From: Streptomyces sp. CNQ-509
Lineage (GTDB): Bacteria > Actinomycetota > Actinomycetes > Streptomycetales > Streptomycetaceae
Length of the DNA: 64,000 bases
Assembly: GCF_001011035.1 (NCBI RefSeq)
Contig: NZ_CP011492.1
Span: 6,059,001-6,123,000, forward strand
Direction of reading: 5' to 3'
Positions 1-7,833 of the stretch are shown here, in pieces. Every line of letters begins with the position of its first letter. Within the stretch, counting starts at the first letter, position 1. The notes under the pieces are model-generated. The model was not told the origin of the DNA. It saw nothing but the letters and a program-made list of their open reading frames with translations, and did not search any database. The position numbers and the translations under genes were made by a program.

Positions 1-1
1 C

Positions 2-664
2 GCCGGGCCGCGCAACGGCTCCGGGGTCGCGGCGATGATCCTCGGCGTCGTCGGCGCCGTGCTCTCCTTCACGCTCCTCCTCAGCCCGCTCGCCGTCATC
101 CTCGGCGGCCTCGCCATCGGGTTCGGCATCGTCACCCTCCGCCGGGTGCGGCGCGGCGAGGCGCGCAACAGGGGGTCGGGTCTGTCGGGCATCTGGCTCG
201 GTGGTGTGGCGGCGGTCGTCGGTATCGGCATGAGCATCCTGCTCGTCGTCCTGGCGGTCGACTGGTTCGCCCCCGTCTCGCCCGAGACGGACAGCGCGGT
301 CGAGGCCGGCGAGACCGTCACGTACGACGACGGCCTGGAGGTGACCCTCGACGCGCGTCGCACCGGGGGCGACCTGCTCCAGGTGCGCGTGCGGATCGAC
401 AACCGCACCGGCGAGATGGTGGCCCTGGCGAGCAGCGAGGTGAACGCGTACCCCATCGGCTCCGACGGAGGGAACCTGGAGCAGGCGTTCGGTGACGCCC
501 TGCCCCTGACCCTCGGCGAGGACCGGTCCGTCACGGCCGTCTACCACTTCGTACTGGAAGACGGGCCGGACGACATCGAGTTCGAGGTCTCGCCGGGCGG
601 GCCGTACGAGTACGCGTACTGGTGGACGGACTTCGACGGCACTGGCGACGAACAGTCCGCCTGA
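2..664 (+). CDS. DUF4190 membrane protein with DUF4352-like C-terminal domain (5' end cut off)
   Basis: The frame is open to the window edge, so the true start lies upstream; an internal ATG at 35 is probably not the start, because the residues before it (NGSGVAA) match the usual DUF4190 entry. Two membrane segments are visible, one around MILGVVGAVLSFTLLLSPLAVILGGLAIGFGIV and one around LGGVAAVVGIGMSILLVVLAV. They are followed by an extracytoplasmic beta-rich region of about 120 residues resembling DUF4352/telokin-like domains. DUF4190 is a two-helix membrane module of unknown function common in Streptomyces. The substrate or partner is unknown. Nothing in the neighbourhood fixes its role; the next gene starts 175 bp downstream. 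Confidence 0.75.
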   Translation, partial: AGPRNGSGVAAMILGVVGAVLSFTLLLSPLAVILGGLAIGFGIVTLRRVRRGEARNRGSGLSGIWLGGVAAVVGIGMSILLVVLAVDWFAPVSPETDSAVEAGETVTYDDGLEVTLDARRTGGDLLQVRVRIDNRTGEMVALASSEVNAYPIGSDGGNLEQAFGDALPLTLGEDRSVTAVYHFVLEDGPDDIEFEVSPGGPYEYAYWWTDFDGTGDEQSA

Positions 665-839
665 CGCACCACGCACCACGCACCCCGCGGCGCGCTCCGG
701 CGTGCGCCCCTGCTGACCGTTGTGATCCACACCACTTGAGCCGTTTCCGTAAAGCCGCATGAGAGCTCCGGCCCTGCCCTCTCTCCCCAGTTGACAGCCG
801 GTCTAGCAGGACCGGTGCGAGGGGAGACGGGAGACGGGC

Positions 840-1389
840 GTGATGACTGGTGCGGGAGCGGAATCCGCGGTGGAGTGGCTGGTCTCGGCGGCGTCCGAAC
901 CCGAGATCTGCAAGTGGGAGTGGGAGCGCAACCCGCTGGGGGTGGCGCGGCTGCCCGCCGGGCGGCTGTGGGACGTGCTGATCCTGCCGGGGGAGCTGGG
1001 GCGGCCGGCGCTCGACGTGATCGCCCGGATCACCGGCCCGCCGGGCCCGGTGCTCGCGGACATGACGGACGCGCGGGTCGGGTTCTTCGTGCCGCCGGGG
1101 ACGGCGGATCGGTGGGTCGGTCGGTACGGGCGTACGGAGCGCGGGGCACGGGACGTGGATCGTGGTGCCCTACCCGGGGCGGTCGACCGGCGCGGTGCGG
1201 TGGCTGGTGCCGCCGGACGGCAGCGGGCGGCTGACGGATCCGGTGGTGCTGGAGCTGGCGATGCACGAGGCGGCCGCGCACCTCGCGGGCGGTCCCGGCG
1301 GGGCGGGGCCCGCGGGTCCCGCCGGTGCTACGGGCGGCGGGGGTGGTCCGGTGGCCGGGGAACGACGCGGGCCGCGGCGTACGCCGTGA
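840..1389 (+). pseudogene. Conserved actinobacterial hypothetical protein, frameshifted
   Basis: The first about 92 residues read in one frame from GTG 840 (or ATG 843): VEWLVSAASEPEIC, LPAGRLWDVLILPGELG, GPVLADMTDARVGFFVPPGTADRWVG. The expected continuation, GTGVRSAGHGTWIVVPYPG then VRWLVPPDGSGRLTDPVVLELAMHEAAAHLAG, lies in another frame and stops at 1389. The switch coincides with a tandem TCGGTCGG at 1117-1124; removing one TCGG unit rejoins the frames into one protein of about 180 residues. I recognise the type only as a short conserved streptomycete protein of unknown function. It could be a recent 4-bp duplication or an assembly error. The 3' end overlaps the convergent PAP2 gene by about 60 bp. 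Confidence 0.6.
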
Positions 1390-2248
1390 GCCGGGCGGCT
1401 CCGTACCGGCACCCGGCGAGCAGCACCCCCGCCACACACCACCCCGCCACCACGTCCAGCGGCCAGTGGTACTCCCGCCACACCAGCCCCGCCCCGACCC
1501 CGAGCACGACCGCCCCGGCCGCGGCCGCCAGCAGCCGCCGGGCGGTGCGGGAGCGGAGCAGGGGCAGCAGGAGCAGCACGACGGCGCCGTACGCGACGGC
1601 CGCGGTGGTGGAGTGGCCGGAGGGGAAGAAGCCGGCGTAGTCGTCGGCGAGCGGGCCCTTGGGACCCGGCCGGGCCTGCGCGGACTTCAGCGGCAGGACG
1701 ACGGCGGGCAGCACGGCGAAGGCGGCGGCCCCCGCGAGCAGCGGGACCTGGACGGCGGCCGGGACGCGGCGGTGAAGGGGATGCAGGAGACGAAGGGGGT
1801 GCAGGCGGTCAAGGGGGCGAAGGGGCCCGTGGCGCGCGGGGGCGGTCGCGGTACATCCCGCGCCGCCGGGCGCCGCCCCGGCCCGTACCGGCGTGCGCCA
1901 CACCGCGTAGAGCATCGCCGCCGCCAGCACCGGCAGCGCCACCCCCACCCCGCCCAGGTCGGCCAGGAGCTCCGCGCCCGGCGGGGCGTGCCGCGACAGC
2001 GCGGGGCCGGTGCGCTCGTCCAGCTCGCGCACCGGCCCGTCCACCGCGACCTGCCAGGCCAGCAGCCCGTACAGCACGGCGCAGCCGAGGACGGCCCACG
2101 CCGCGACCGCCCACCGCCGTAGCGGCGGCGCCTGCGCCGGCTCCAGCCCCTGCGCTCGCGCCTGCTTCTGCGCCGGCTCCTGTGCCCGTTCCGCACCCCG
2201 CGCCGCCGGCCGGCGCGGGGCGCGCCGTACCCGTACCGCCTGCCTCAC
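1328..2248 (-). CDS. PAP2 superfamily membrane phosphatase
   Basis: A 306-residue protein of the type 2 phosphatidic acid phosphatase family, which removes phosphate from lipid phosphates at the membrane. The three family motifs are present: K188 with RP at 193-194, PSGH at 209-212, and R258...H261...D265 in WREYHWPLD. Hydrophobic helices are seen near 47-67, 96-117, 166-187, 216-231 and 238-256. The GTG start at 2248 overlaps the gabT stop as GTGA, indicating translational coupling. Residues 128-165 form a low-complexity loop with repeated HPL units (RLHPLRLLHPLHRR) before the catalytic part, which is unusual for the family. The substrate cannot be told; undecaprenyl or phosphatidyl phosphates are possible. 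Confidence 0.85.
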   Translation of the reverse strand: MRQAVRVRRAPRRPAARGAERAQEPAQKQARAQGLEPAQAPPLRRWAVAAWAVLGCAVLYGLLAWQVAVDGPVRELDERTGPALSRHAPPGAELLADLGGVGVALPVLAAAMLYAVWRTPVRAGAAPGGAGCTATAPARHGPLRPLDRLHPLRLLHPLHRRVPAAVQVPLLAGAAAFAVLPAVVLPLKSAQARPGPKGPLADDYAGFFPSGHSTTAAVAYGAVVLLLLPLLRSRTARRLLAAAAGAVVLGVGAGLVWREYHWPLDVVAGWCVAGVLLAGCRYGAARLTAYAAARVVPRPPDHPRRP

Positions 2249-3603
2249 GCGTTCCGCGAGAGCGCCCCTTCCAGAATGTCCAGCCCTTCGGCCAGCAGGT
2301 CCTCGCCGATCACCAGCGGCGGCAGGAAGCGCATCACGTTCCCGTACGTCCCGGTGGTCAGCACCAGCAGCCCCTCCCCGTGGCACGTCTTGGCCAGCGC
2401 CGCCGTGAGCTGCGGGTCGGGGTCCTTCGTCCCCGGCTTGACCAGCTCGATGGCCAGCATCGCACCCCGGCCGCGGACGTCGCCGATGGCGTCGTACTTG
2501 CCCTGCAGCTCAAGCAGCCGGGCCTTCATGATCTCCTCGATGCGCCGGGCCTTCGCGTTCAGGTCCAGCTCGCGCATCGTCTCGATGGCGCCGAGCGCGG
2601 CGGCGCACGCCACCGGGTTGCCGCCGTACGTGCCGCCGAGACCGCCGACGTGCGGGGCGTCCATCATCTCCGCGCGGCCGGTGACCGCGGCCAGCGGCAG
2701 CCCGCCGGCGATGCCCTTGGCGGTGGTGACGAGGTCGGGGACGACGCCCTCCGCCTCGGAGGCGAACCACTGGCCCGTACGGCAGAAGCCGGACTGGATC
2801 TCGTCGGCGACGAAGACGATGCCGTTGTCCTTCGCGAACTGCGCGATCCGCGGGAGGAAGCCGGGCGCCGGCACGATGAAGCCGCCCTCGCCGAGGATCG
2901 GCTCGATGACGATGGCCGCCACGCTCGAAGCGCCGACCTGCTTGGTGATCAGGTCGACGGCCTGCGCCGCGGCCTCCTCGGCGCAGTTCTCGGGGCCGGT
3001 CAGCCAGCGGTAGGGGTAGGCGACGGGCACGCGGTAGATCTCCGGCGCGAAGGGGCCGAAGCCGTGCTTGTACGGCATGTCCTTGGCGGTGAGCGCCATG
3101 GTGAGGTTCGTCCGCCCGTGGTAGCCGTGGTCGAAGACGACGACGGCCTGGCGGCCGGTGTACGAACGGGCGATCTTGACGGCGTTCTCCACGGCCTCGG
3201 CTCCGGAGTTGAAGAGCGCCGACTTCTTGGCGTGGTCCCCGGGGGTCAGCTCGGCGAGCTGCTCGCAGACCTCCACGTAGCCCTCGTAGGGCGTGACCAT
3301 CATGCAGGTGTGCGTGAAGTCGGCCAACTGCGCGGACGCGCGGCGGACGACGGCCTCGGCGCTGTTGCCGACGGAGGTGACGGCGATGCCGGCGCCGAAG
3401 TCGATGAACCGGTTGCCGTCGACGTCCTCGACGACACCGCCGGAGGCGCGGGCGGCGAAGACGGGCATCACCGTGCCCACGCCCTGCGCCACGGCGCCGT
3501 TCTTGCGCGCCATCAGCTCCTGGGACTTCGGCCCCGGGATCGGGGTGACAAGCCGCCGCTCCTGGGGGAGCGCGGCGCCTGCGGTGGCGGAAGCGCTGGT
3601 CAT
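2245..3603 (-). CDS. gabT: 4-aminobutyrate (GABA) aminotransferase
   Basis: A 452-residue fold-type I PLP enzyme (class III aminotransferase) that converts GABA and 2-oxoglutarate to succinate semialdehyde and glutamate in the cytoplasm. Visible marks are the cofactor pocket NSGAEAVENAVK (132-143), DHGYHGRT (158-164), the Asp of VADEIQSGFCRTG (about 265-277), and the PLP lysine K296 in TTAKGIAGGLPL. Length is normal. The ATG is preceded by a good ribosome site (GGAGGAGAT on the minus strand). The PAP2 gene is coupled to its stop. An aldehyde dehydrogenase that could take the next step lies at 11.3 kb, and a PucR regulator lies at 7.8 kb. A 15-bp palindrome sits 105 bp upstream. Confidence 0.95.
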   Translation of the reverse strand: MTSASATAGAALPQERRLVTPIPGPKSQELMARKNGAVAQGVGTVMPVFAARASGGVVEDVDGNRFIDFGAGIAVTSVGNSAEAVVRRASAQLADFTHTCMMVTPYEGYVEVCEQLAELTPGDHAKKSALFNSGAEAVENAVKIARSYTGRQAVVVFDHGYHGRTNLTMALTAKDMPYKHGFGPFAPEIYRVPVAYPYRWLTGPENCAEEAAAQAVDLITKQVGASSVAAIVIEPILGEGGFIVPAPGFLPRIAQFAKDNGIVFVADEIQSGFCRTGQWFASEAEGVVPDLVTTAKGIAGGLPLAAVTGRAEMMDAPHVGGLGGTYGGNPVACAAALGAIETMRELDLNAKARRIEEIMKARLLELQGKYDAIGDVRGRGAMLAIELVKPGTKDPDPQLTAALAKTCHGEGLLVLTTGTYGNVMRFLPPLVIGEDLLAEGLDILEGALSRNA

Positions 3604-3707
3604 GGGGGATCTCCTCCGGGTCCGGACGACGATGCTCTCCCTCGCAGGCTAGGGCCGGGCGCGGGGTGGGGGCATGCTACGCGGGGGAGCGGTCTGCCGT
3701 GTCGCTT

Positions 3708-3722
3708 TGTCCACGGTGGACA
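3708..3722. promoter_or_regulatory. Perfect 15-bp palindrome TGTCCACGGTGGACA upstream of gabT
   Basis: TGTCCAC-G-GTGGACA is an exact inverted repeat with a one-base centre, lying about 105 bp upstream of the gabT start in the 292-bp spacer between gabT and the sigma-factor gene. The form suits a dimeric repressor or activator. The left half with its preceding T (TTGTCCACG) is also one base off a streptomycete DnaA box, so that alternative must be kept in mind. The rest of the spacer (3604-3895) is GC-rich with repeated CGTACGG and shows no gene. Confidence 0.45.
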
Positions 3723-3895
3723 GGGGGCGGGTGAGCTGCGGAAACGCGGGTGTGCGTGGCGGGCGGGGCGCGGGCGTACGGCGGAGTGGGGGCGGGCGTA
3801 CGGCGTACGGACGGGGGCGCCGGGCGCACGCACCGCGACGCCCGCGGACGCGTACGGCCCGCACCCTGTCCCGCAGCCCTCGGTTCGGGCCCGCC

Positions 3896-4801
3896 CTAGC
3901 CCTCCGGGAAGCGGACCGACGTCAGCTTCTCCGGATTGCGCTGCACGTCGATGGCCGTGATCCGCCCCCCGTCCACCGTGAACGCCGCCACCGACACGTC
4001 CCCCTCCGGCCCGTACAGCACCAGCCCGGCGGCCCCGTTGACGGTGACCACGCGCATCGTGCCGGGCGGCAGCCGCCCGCCGCCGAACGCGACCAGCCCG
4101 CGCGCCACCTGCTCCGCGCCCCGCACCACCCCCGGCAGCGACGAGACCAGCCCGCCGCCGTCCCCGCGCCACGCCACCTCCGGATCGAGCAGCCGCACCA
4201 GCCCCTCCAGATCTCCCTCCTGGCAGGCGGCGGCGAACGCGCGCACCAGCCGCCACTGCTCCGCCCGCGGCGCGGGCTCGTGCGGGCGGCTCCGCTCCAC
4301 GTGCCGCCGGGCGCGGGAGGCGAGTTGGCGCACGGCGGCCGGGGTGCGGCCGACGACCTCGGCGACCTGGGTGAAGGGCAGGCCGAAGACGTCGTGGAGG
4401 AGGAAGGCGGTGCGCTGCGCGGGCGAGAGCTCGTCCAGCACGACGAGCAGCGCCATGCTCACCGACTCGTCGAGCGTCACCTGCTCCGCCGGGTCGGCGG
4501 GGCGGACGGTCCCGGCCGGCTCCACGAGCGGCTCGGGCAGCCAGGTGCCCACGTACCGCTCGCGCCGGGCGCGGGCGCTGCCGAGCGCGTCGAGCGCGAG
4601 CCGGCCGACGACCGTGGTGAGCCAGCCGCGCAGGTCGCGTATCGCTCCGGGATCCGGCACGCGGCGCAGCCGCAGCCAGGACTCCTGCACGCAGTCCTCG
4701 GCCTCGGCGAGGGAGCCGGTGGTGGAGTACGCGACCCGCAGCAGCCGGGGCCGCTCGTGCTCGAAGGCCCGGGCGAGATCGTCGTCGTGCGGCACGCTCA
4801 C
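3896..4801 (-). CDS. ECF41-family sigma factor with SnoaL-like C-terminal domain (SigJ-like)
   Basis: A 301-residue extracytoplasmic-function sigma factor. Region 2 covers about 10-75 (RPRLLRVAYSTTGSLAEAEDCVQESWLRL) and region 4 about 112-172 (LDELSPAQRTAFLLHDVFGLPFTQVAEVVGRTPAAVRQ). A fused SnoaL/NTF2-like domain fills 180-301. The three diagnostic ECF41 motifs are present: WLPEPL (87-92), DGGG (214-217) and NPEKL (289-293). In this family the C-terminal domain replaces an anti-sigma factor and both promotes and restrains activity. The usual ECF41 neighbour, a carboxymuconolactone decarboxylase/oxidoreductase/epimerase gene, is absent here. A matching ECF41 promoter lies 74-100 bp upstream, suggesting autoregulation. 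The stop is 292 bp from the gabT start. Confidence 0.9.
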   Translation of the reverse strand: MSVPHDDDLARAFEHERPRLLRVAYSTTGSLAEAEDCVQESWLRLRRVPDPGAIRDLRGWLTTVVGRLALDALGSARARRERYVGTWLPEPLVEPAGTVRPADPAEQVTLDESVSMALLVVLDELSPAQRTAFLLHDVFGLPFTQVAEVVGRTPAAVRQLASRARRHVERSRPHEPAPRAEQWRLVRAFAAACQEGDLEGLVRLLDPEVAWRGDGGGLVSSLPGVVRGAEQVARGLVAFGGGRLPPGTMRVVTVNGAAGLVLYGPEGDVSVAAFTVDGGRITAIDVQRNPEKLTSVRFPEG

Positions 4802-4874
4802 CGCCTCCTTCGCGGGCTGGCCTGGGCGGTCGACGGGCGTGGTGCCCCGGAGGTGGTGTTTCTCATGCCCTCAG

Positions 4875-4901
4875 GACGATGCGGGGCGCGGATATGTGAC
4901 T
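4875..4901 (-). promoter_or_regulatory. Probable ECF41-type promoter of the sigma-factor gene
   Basis: On the minus strand the sequence reads AGTCACA, then exactly 16 bases, then CGTC. The published ECF41 promoter consensus is TGTCACA-N16-CGTC, so six of seven -35 bases and all four -10 bases match with the right spacing. It points at the ECF41 gene, whose start is 74 bp away. This supports autoregulation. The rest of the 4802-5089 spacer shows no gene; it must also hold the promoter of the divergent gene at 5090. Confidence 0.6.
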
Positions 4902-5089
4902 CCCGGGGGTGCGGGTGGGCGTACGGGGGTGTTGACGCGTGCCGCGGACGGGCACCGGGTCGGTGGGCGGGACGCGCTAAGTTGGGCGGGACGGTGCCGA
5001 GTTGCCGGCCGGCGGCGACGGGGCGCAGGAACGCAGGATCGGGCCCGGCTCCGCAACGGGGGCCGGACCAGCGGAAGGAAGAGCAGAAC

Positions 5090-7582
5090 ATGGGCGAGGA
5101 CGGCCGAGGCGGGCCGCGGCAGGCGAGGCCCGACGGGAGGGGCCGGCCCGGCTTGCCGCCGCCGATGCCGTCCGTGCCTCCGCAGCGCCCGGACCGGCCG
5201 AAGACGGCCCCGGGACAGGCACACGGGACCGGGCAGGGCTACGGGACAGGGCCGGGGTACGGGGCGGTGAGCGACCCGGGCGCCCCCTTCCTGGAGTGGA
5301 TGCGGGAGAGCCGCCCCGACGCCGCGCCGGGCGTCTGGCGCTACGGCCACGTGGCGCGCCCGCCCGAGGAGCCCGACCGCCTCTCCGACCGCCAGCTCTT
5401 CGGTGCGGCCGCGCTGTCGGTGCTCATCGGGTTGGTCGCCTGGTCCTTCTACCGCAACGGCGTCTTCCTCTTCGGGATGCTGGACGCGCCGCTCGACTGG
5501 TTCACGCCGGACAGTTGGTGGGAGGGCGAGGGCGGCCGCCGGGACAAGCGCGCGGCGTCGGTCGCCAGGGATCTGTACGACACGCTGGTGTTCGCGGGCA
5601 TCGCGTACGCCTGCGGCCGGGCCGGCGGCTGGCAGGAGCTGTACCAGCGGTACGCCGTGGCGCGCGGCGCGGCCATGGAGGCCGCGCTCACCGGTGTGGC
5701 CGGGTTCGCCGTGGTGCTTCTCGTGCTGTCCGAGGCGGTGCCCGTCATGGGAGCGGCCTTCGGGATCCTGCCCCTGTCGTGGTCCGAAGACTGGAACAAG
5801 TACCTCAGCGCCGTCTTCGTGTACCTCGTGTACGGGATCGTGCTCGCGGCCCTGCTCTCCCCCCTCAGCCGCCTCGGGAAGTGGCGCGAGGTGCTGACGG
5901 CCAAGTGGCGGGGCGCACCGCTGCAGGACGATGCCGAGAAGCCCGATGCCGAGGACGCCGAAGCCGAGGATCCCGTGGTGTGGCCCGAGTTGCGGGCTGC
6001 CGGGTTGGTGGGGGAGGCCGAGGTGCTCGGGGGGGCCGCCCGGGGTGGGGGGATGAACGACGTCGATCTGGCGCGGATAGCGCGGGCCTGGGAGTCCGTA
6101 CGGGCCCGGCCCGAGCGGCTGCGGGCCTTCGCCGACTCCGTACGGCGCGACGGCCCCGCCGCCTGCCCGCACCCCTCCGGGCTCCGCGACATCGGCCGCC
6201 GCGCGTACCGGCACGACCTCGTCACCGGCCAGGTCCGCATCGGCGCCGCCCCCGACGACAAGCGCAACCCCTACGCCTACCGCGGCGGCGGCATCGCCCT
6301 CGAACCCGCCCTCCTCGGCACCGGATTACTCGCCGTCGGCCCCGCGGGCAACGTGGTCAGCGACCGCGTCACCGGACCCGTCGCCGAGCTGCTCTGCCTC
6401 CAGGCGCTCGCCGGGCAGGCCGCGGTCGTCGTCGTCGGGGCGGCCGGCGCCCCGCTCGGCGACGACGACGCGTACGACGTCGTCATCCGCATCGCCGACC
6501 CCTCCTCCCCCCACGACCTCGACCTCTACGGCGGCACCGCCGACCCCGACGAGGCCGCCGCCCTCCTCGCCGAGGCCCTGCTCGGCGGCGACGAGGCCGA
6601 CTGGGCGCACGCCCGGCCCGCCGTCACCGCCCTCGGCCAGCTCATCGGTGCCTACCAGTCGGCGTACGGCACTTTCCCCGGCGTCGCCGAGCTGCGCGGC
6701 CTCCTCGACGGCGACCGTGCCGCCCTCGCCGCCCTGCGGCGCGACTGCACCGCCGTCGCGGAGGGCATGCCCGAGGACGGTGCCGACCCCTTCGCCGCCG
6801 ACCGCGCCGTCGCCGCCCTCCGCGAGCTCGACGCCCGCGAGCGCCAGCTCTCCCGCCCCGGCGACGTCGGCGCCCTCCTCGCCGGCCGGCTCGCCGTGCT
6901 CGACCGCCCGGTCTTCGCCCGGTTCTTCGACACCCGCGGCCGCGGCCGCCAGTTCTCCATGCGGGCGCTGGAGCACCCGATGCGGGTACGGATCGTGCTG
7001 CCGGAGCGTACGCACGCCGAGGCGTCCCGGGTGCTAGCCCGGCTCCTCCTCGCCCAGTTCACCGCCGCCGCCCCGGCCCGCTCCGACCGCTCCCTCTTCG
7101 CCGCCCTCGTCCTCGACGACGCCGCCCGCACCGCCAGCCCCGAGTCCGTACGGGCCATCGGGAGGCTGCGCGCCGCGCACGCCGGCGTGATCCTCGGGCT
7201 GCGCGGGCTCGACGACGTCGCGGAGCCGGTGCGCGGGCCGCTGCTGGCCGCGGTCGGCTGCCGGATGGCGCTCACCGGCGTCAGCACCTGGGACGGCCGG
7301 CACTTCGCGGAGGCGTGGGGCGCGGAGTGGGTGGAGGCGGAGGACGTCACGCATGTCCCGGATGTCTCCGGCGGTCTCATCCGGAAGCTGCTGAGGTGGG
7401 TACGGCAGGTCTTCACGGGTACGAAAGCCATGAGCCGCTCGGTGACGGTGCGCACCGTGGAGCGGGAGCGCTGGTCGGCCTCGGAGCTGGCGAACACGCT
7501 GCCGCCCGGGCACGCGGTGCTCTCCGTGACGACCGTGGACGGCGAGCGGACGCCTCCGGTGCTGGTCGACTTGCACCACTGA
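5090..7582 (+). CDS. Large membrane protein with degenerate VirD4/TraG-like NTPase domain
   Basis: An 830-residue protein; the ATG at 5090 follows GGAAGGAAGAGCAG and fits the start of a Gly/Pro-rich tail (1-65). Transmembrane segments are likely at 103-121, 199-218 and 238-258, followed by an acidic linker (280-297) and a cytoplasmic alpha/beta region of about 500 residues. The overall plan and the ending (ELANTLPPGHAVLSV...PPVLVDL) resemble membrane-anchored ATPases of the VirD4/TraG/AAA_10 group that are often called ATP/GTP-binding protein in Streptomyces. Where the P-loop is expected, the sequence is VGPAGNVVSDRV (416-426), lacking the GK[ST] lysine. L413 is encoded by TTA (6326-6328), which would make translation dependent on the bldA tRNA. 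Function is unknown. Confidence 0.7.
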   Translation: MGEDGRGGPRQARPDGRGRPGLPPPMPSVPPQRPDRPKTAPGQAHGTGQGYGTGPGYGAVSDPGAPFLEWMRESRPDAAPGVWRYGHVARPPEEPDRLSDRQLFGAAALSVLIGLVAWSFYRNGVFLFGMLDAPLDWFTPDSWWEGEGGRRDKRAASVARDLYDTLVFAGIAYACGRAGGWQELYQRYAVARGAAMEAALTGVAGFAVVLLVLSEAVPVMGAAFGILPLSWSEDWNKYLSAVFVYLVYGIVLAALLSPLSRLGKWREVLTAKWRGAPLQDDAEKPDAEDAEAEDPVVWPELRAAGLVGEAEVLGGAARGGGMNDVDLARIARAWESVRARPERLRAFADSVRRDGPAACPHPSGLRDIGRRAYRHDLVTGQVRIGAAPDDKRNPYAYRGGGIALEPALLGTGLLAVGPAGNVVSDRVTGPVAELLCLQALAGQAAVVVVGAAGAPLGDDDAYDVVIRIADPSSPHDLDLYGGTADPDEAAALLAEALLGGDEADWAHARPAVTALGQLIGAYQSAYGTFPGVAELRGLLDGDRAALAALRRDCTAVAEGMPEDGADPFAADRAVAALRELDARERQLSRPGDVGALLAGRLAVLDRPVFARFFDTRGRGRQFSMRALEHPMRVRIVLPERTHAEASRVLARLLLAQFTAAAPARSDRSLFAALVLDDAARTASPESVRAIGRLRAAHAGVILGLRGLDDVAEPVRGPLLAAVGCRMALTGVSTWDGRHFAEAWGAEWVEAEDVTHVPDVSGGLIRKLLRWVRQVFTGTKAMSRSVTVRTVERERWSASELANTLPPGHAVLSVTTVDGERTPPVLVDLHH

Positions 7583-7650
7583 GGCACAATGGCAACAGCC
7601 GTTCATACGGAGCGGCGTAAGCACAGCGACAGTCTGAAAGCGGTCGGATA

Positions 7651-7669
7651 CCTCCGCGACGGTCGGAGG
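7651..7669. other. Short inverted repeat upstream of the PucR gene
   Basis: CCTCCG, a 7-base loop, then CGGAGG. It lies 69 bp after the stop of the preceding gene and about 165 bp before the PucR start. It could be a weak terminator or an operator; there is no T-tract. The rest of the 7583-7833 spacer shows no gene. Confidence 0.3.
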
Positions 7670-7833
7670 ACGGTGCGGATCGCTGGACTCCGGAGGGCCT
7701 GCGGGCCCACCGGGGCCGGACGGGGGCGGTCGGGACCGGTCGCGTACGCAGCGGACCGGTCCGGCCTGGGCGGTCGCGCAGACGGTCACGAACAGCATGG
7801 CGGCCCCGGCCGCCGCAGCAGCCAGAAGGTGCC

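Noticed and set aside
791..796. TTGACA as a -35 box for the frameshifted gene at 840
   Set aside because: No -10-like hexamer at 16-19 bases; TAGCAG follows after only seven bases.
2182..3960. A 592-codon plus-strand frame opposite gabT
   Set aside because: Shadow of gabT; no start context and no domain.
3674..5089. Upstream extension of the membrane NTPase-like gene to 3674
   Set aside because: The extension runs through the divergent sigma-factor gene and its promoter and reads as Arg/Pro-rich noise; ATG 5090 has a ribosome site.
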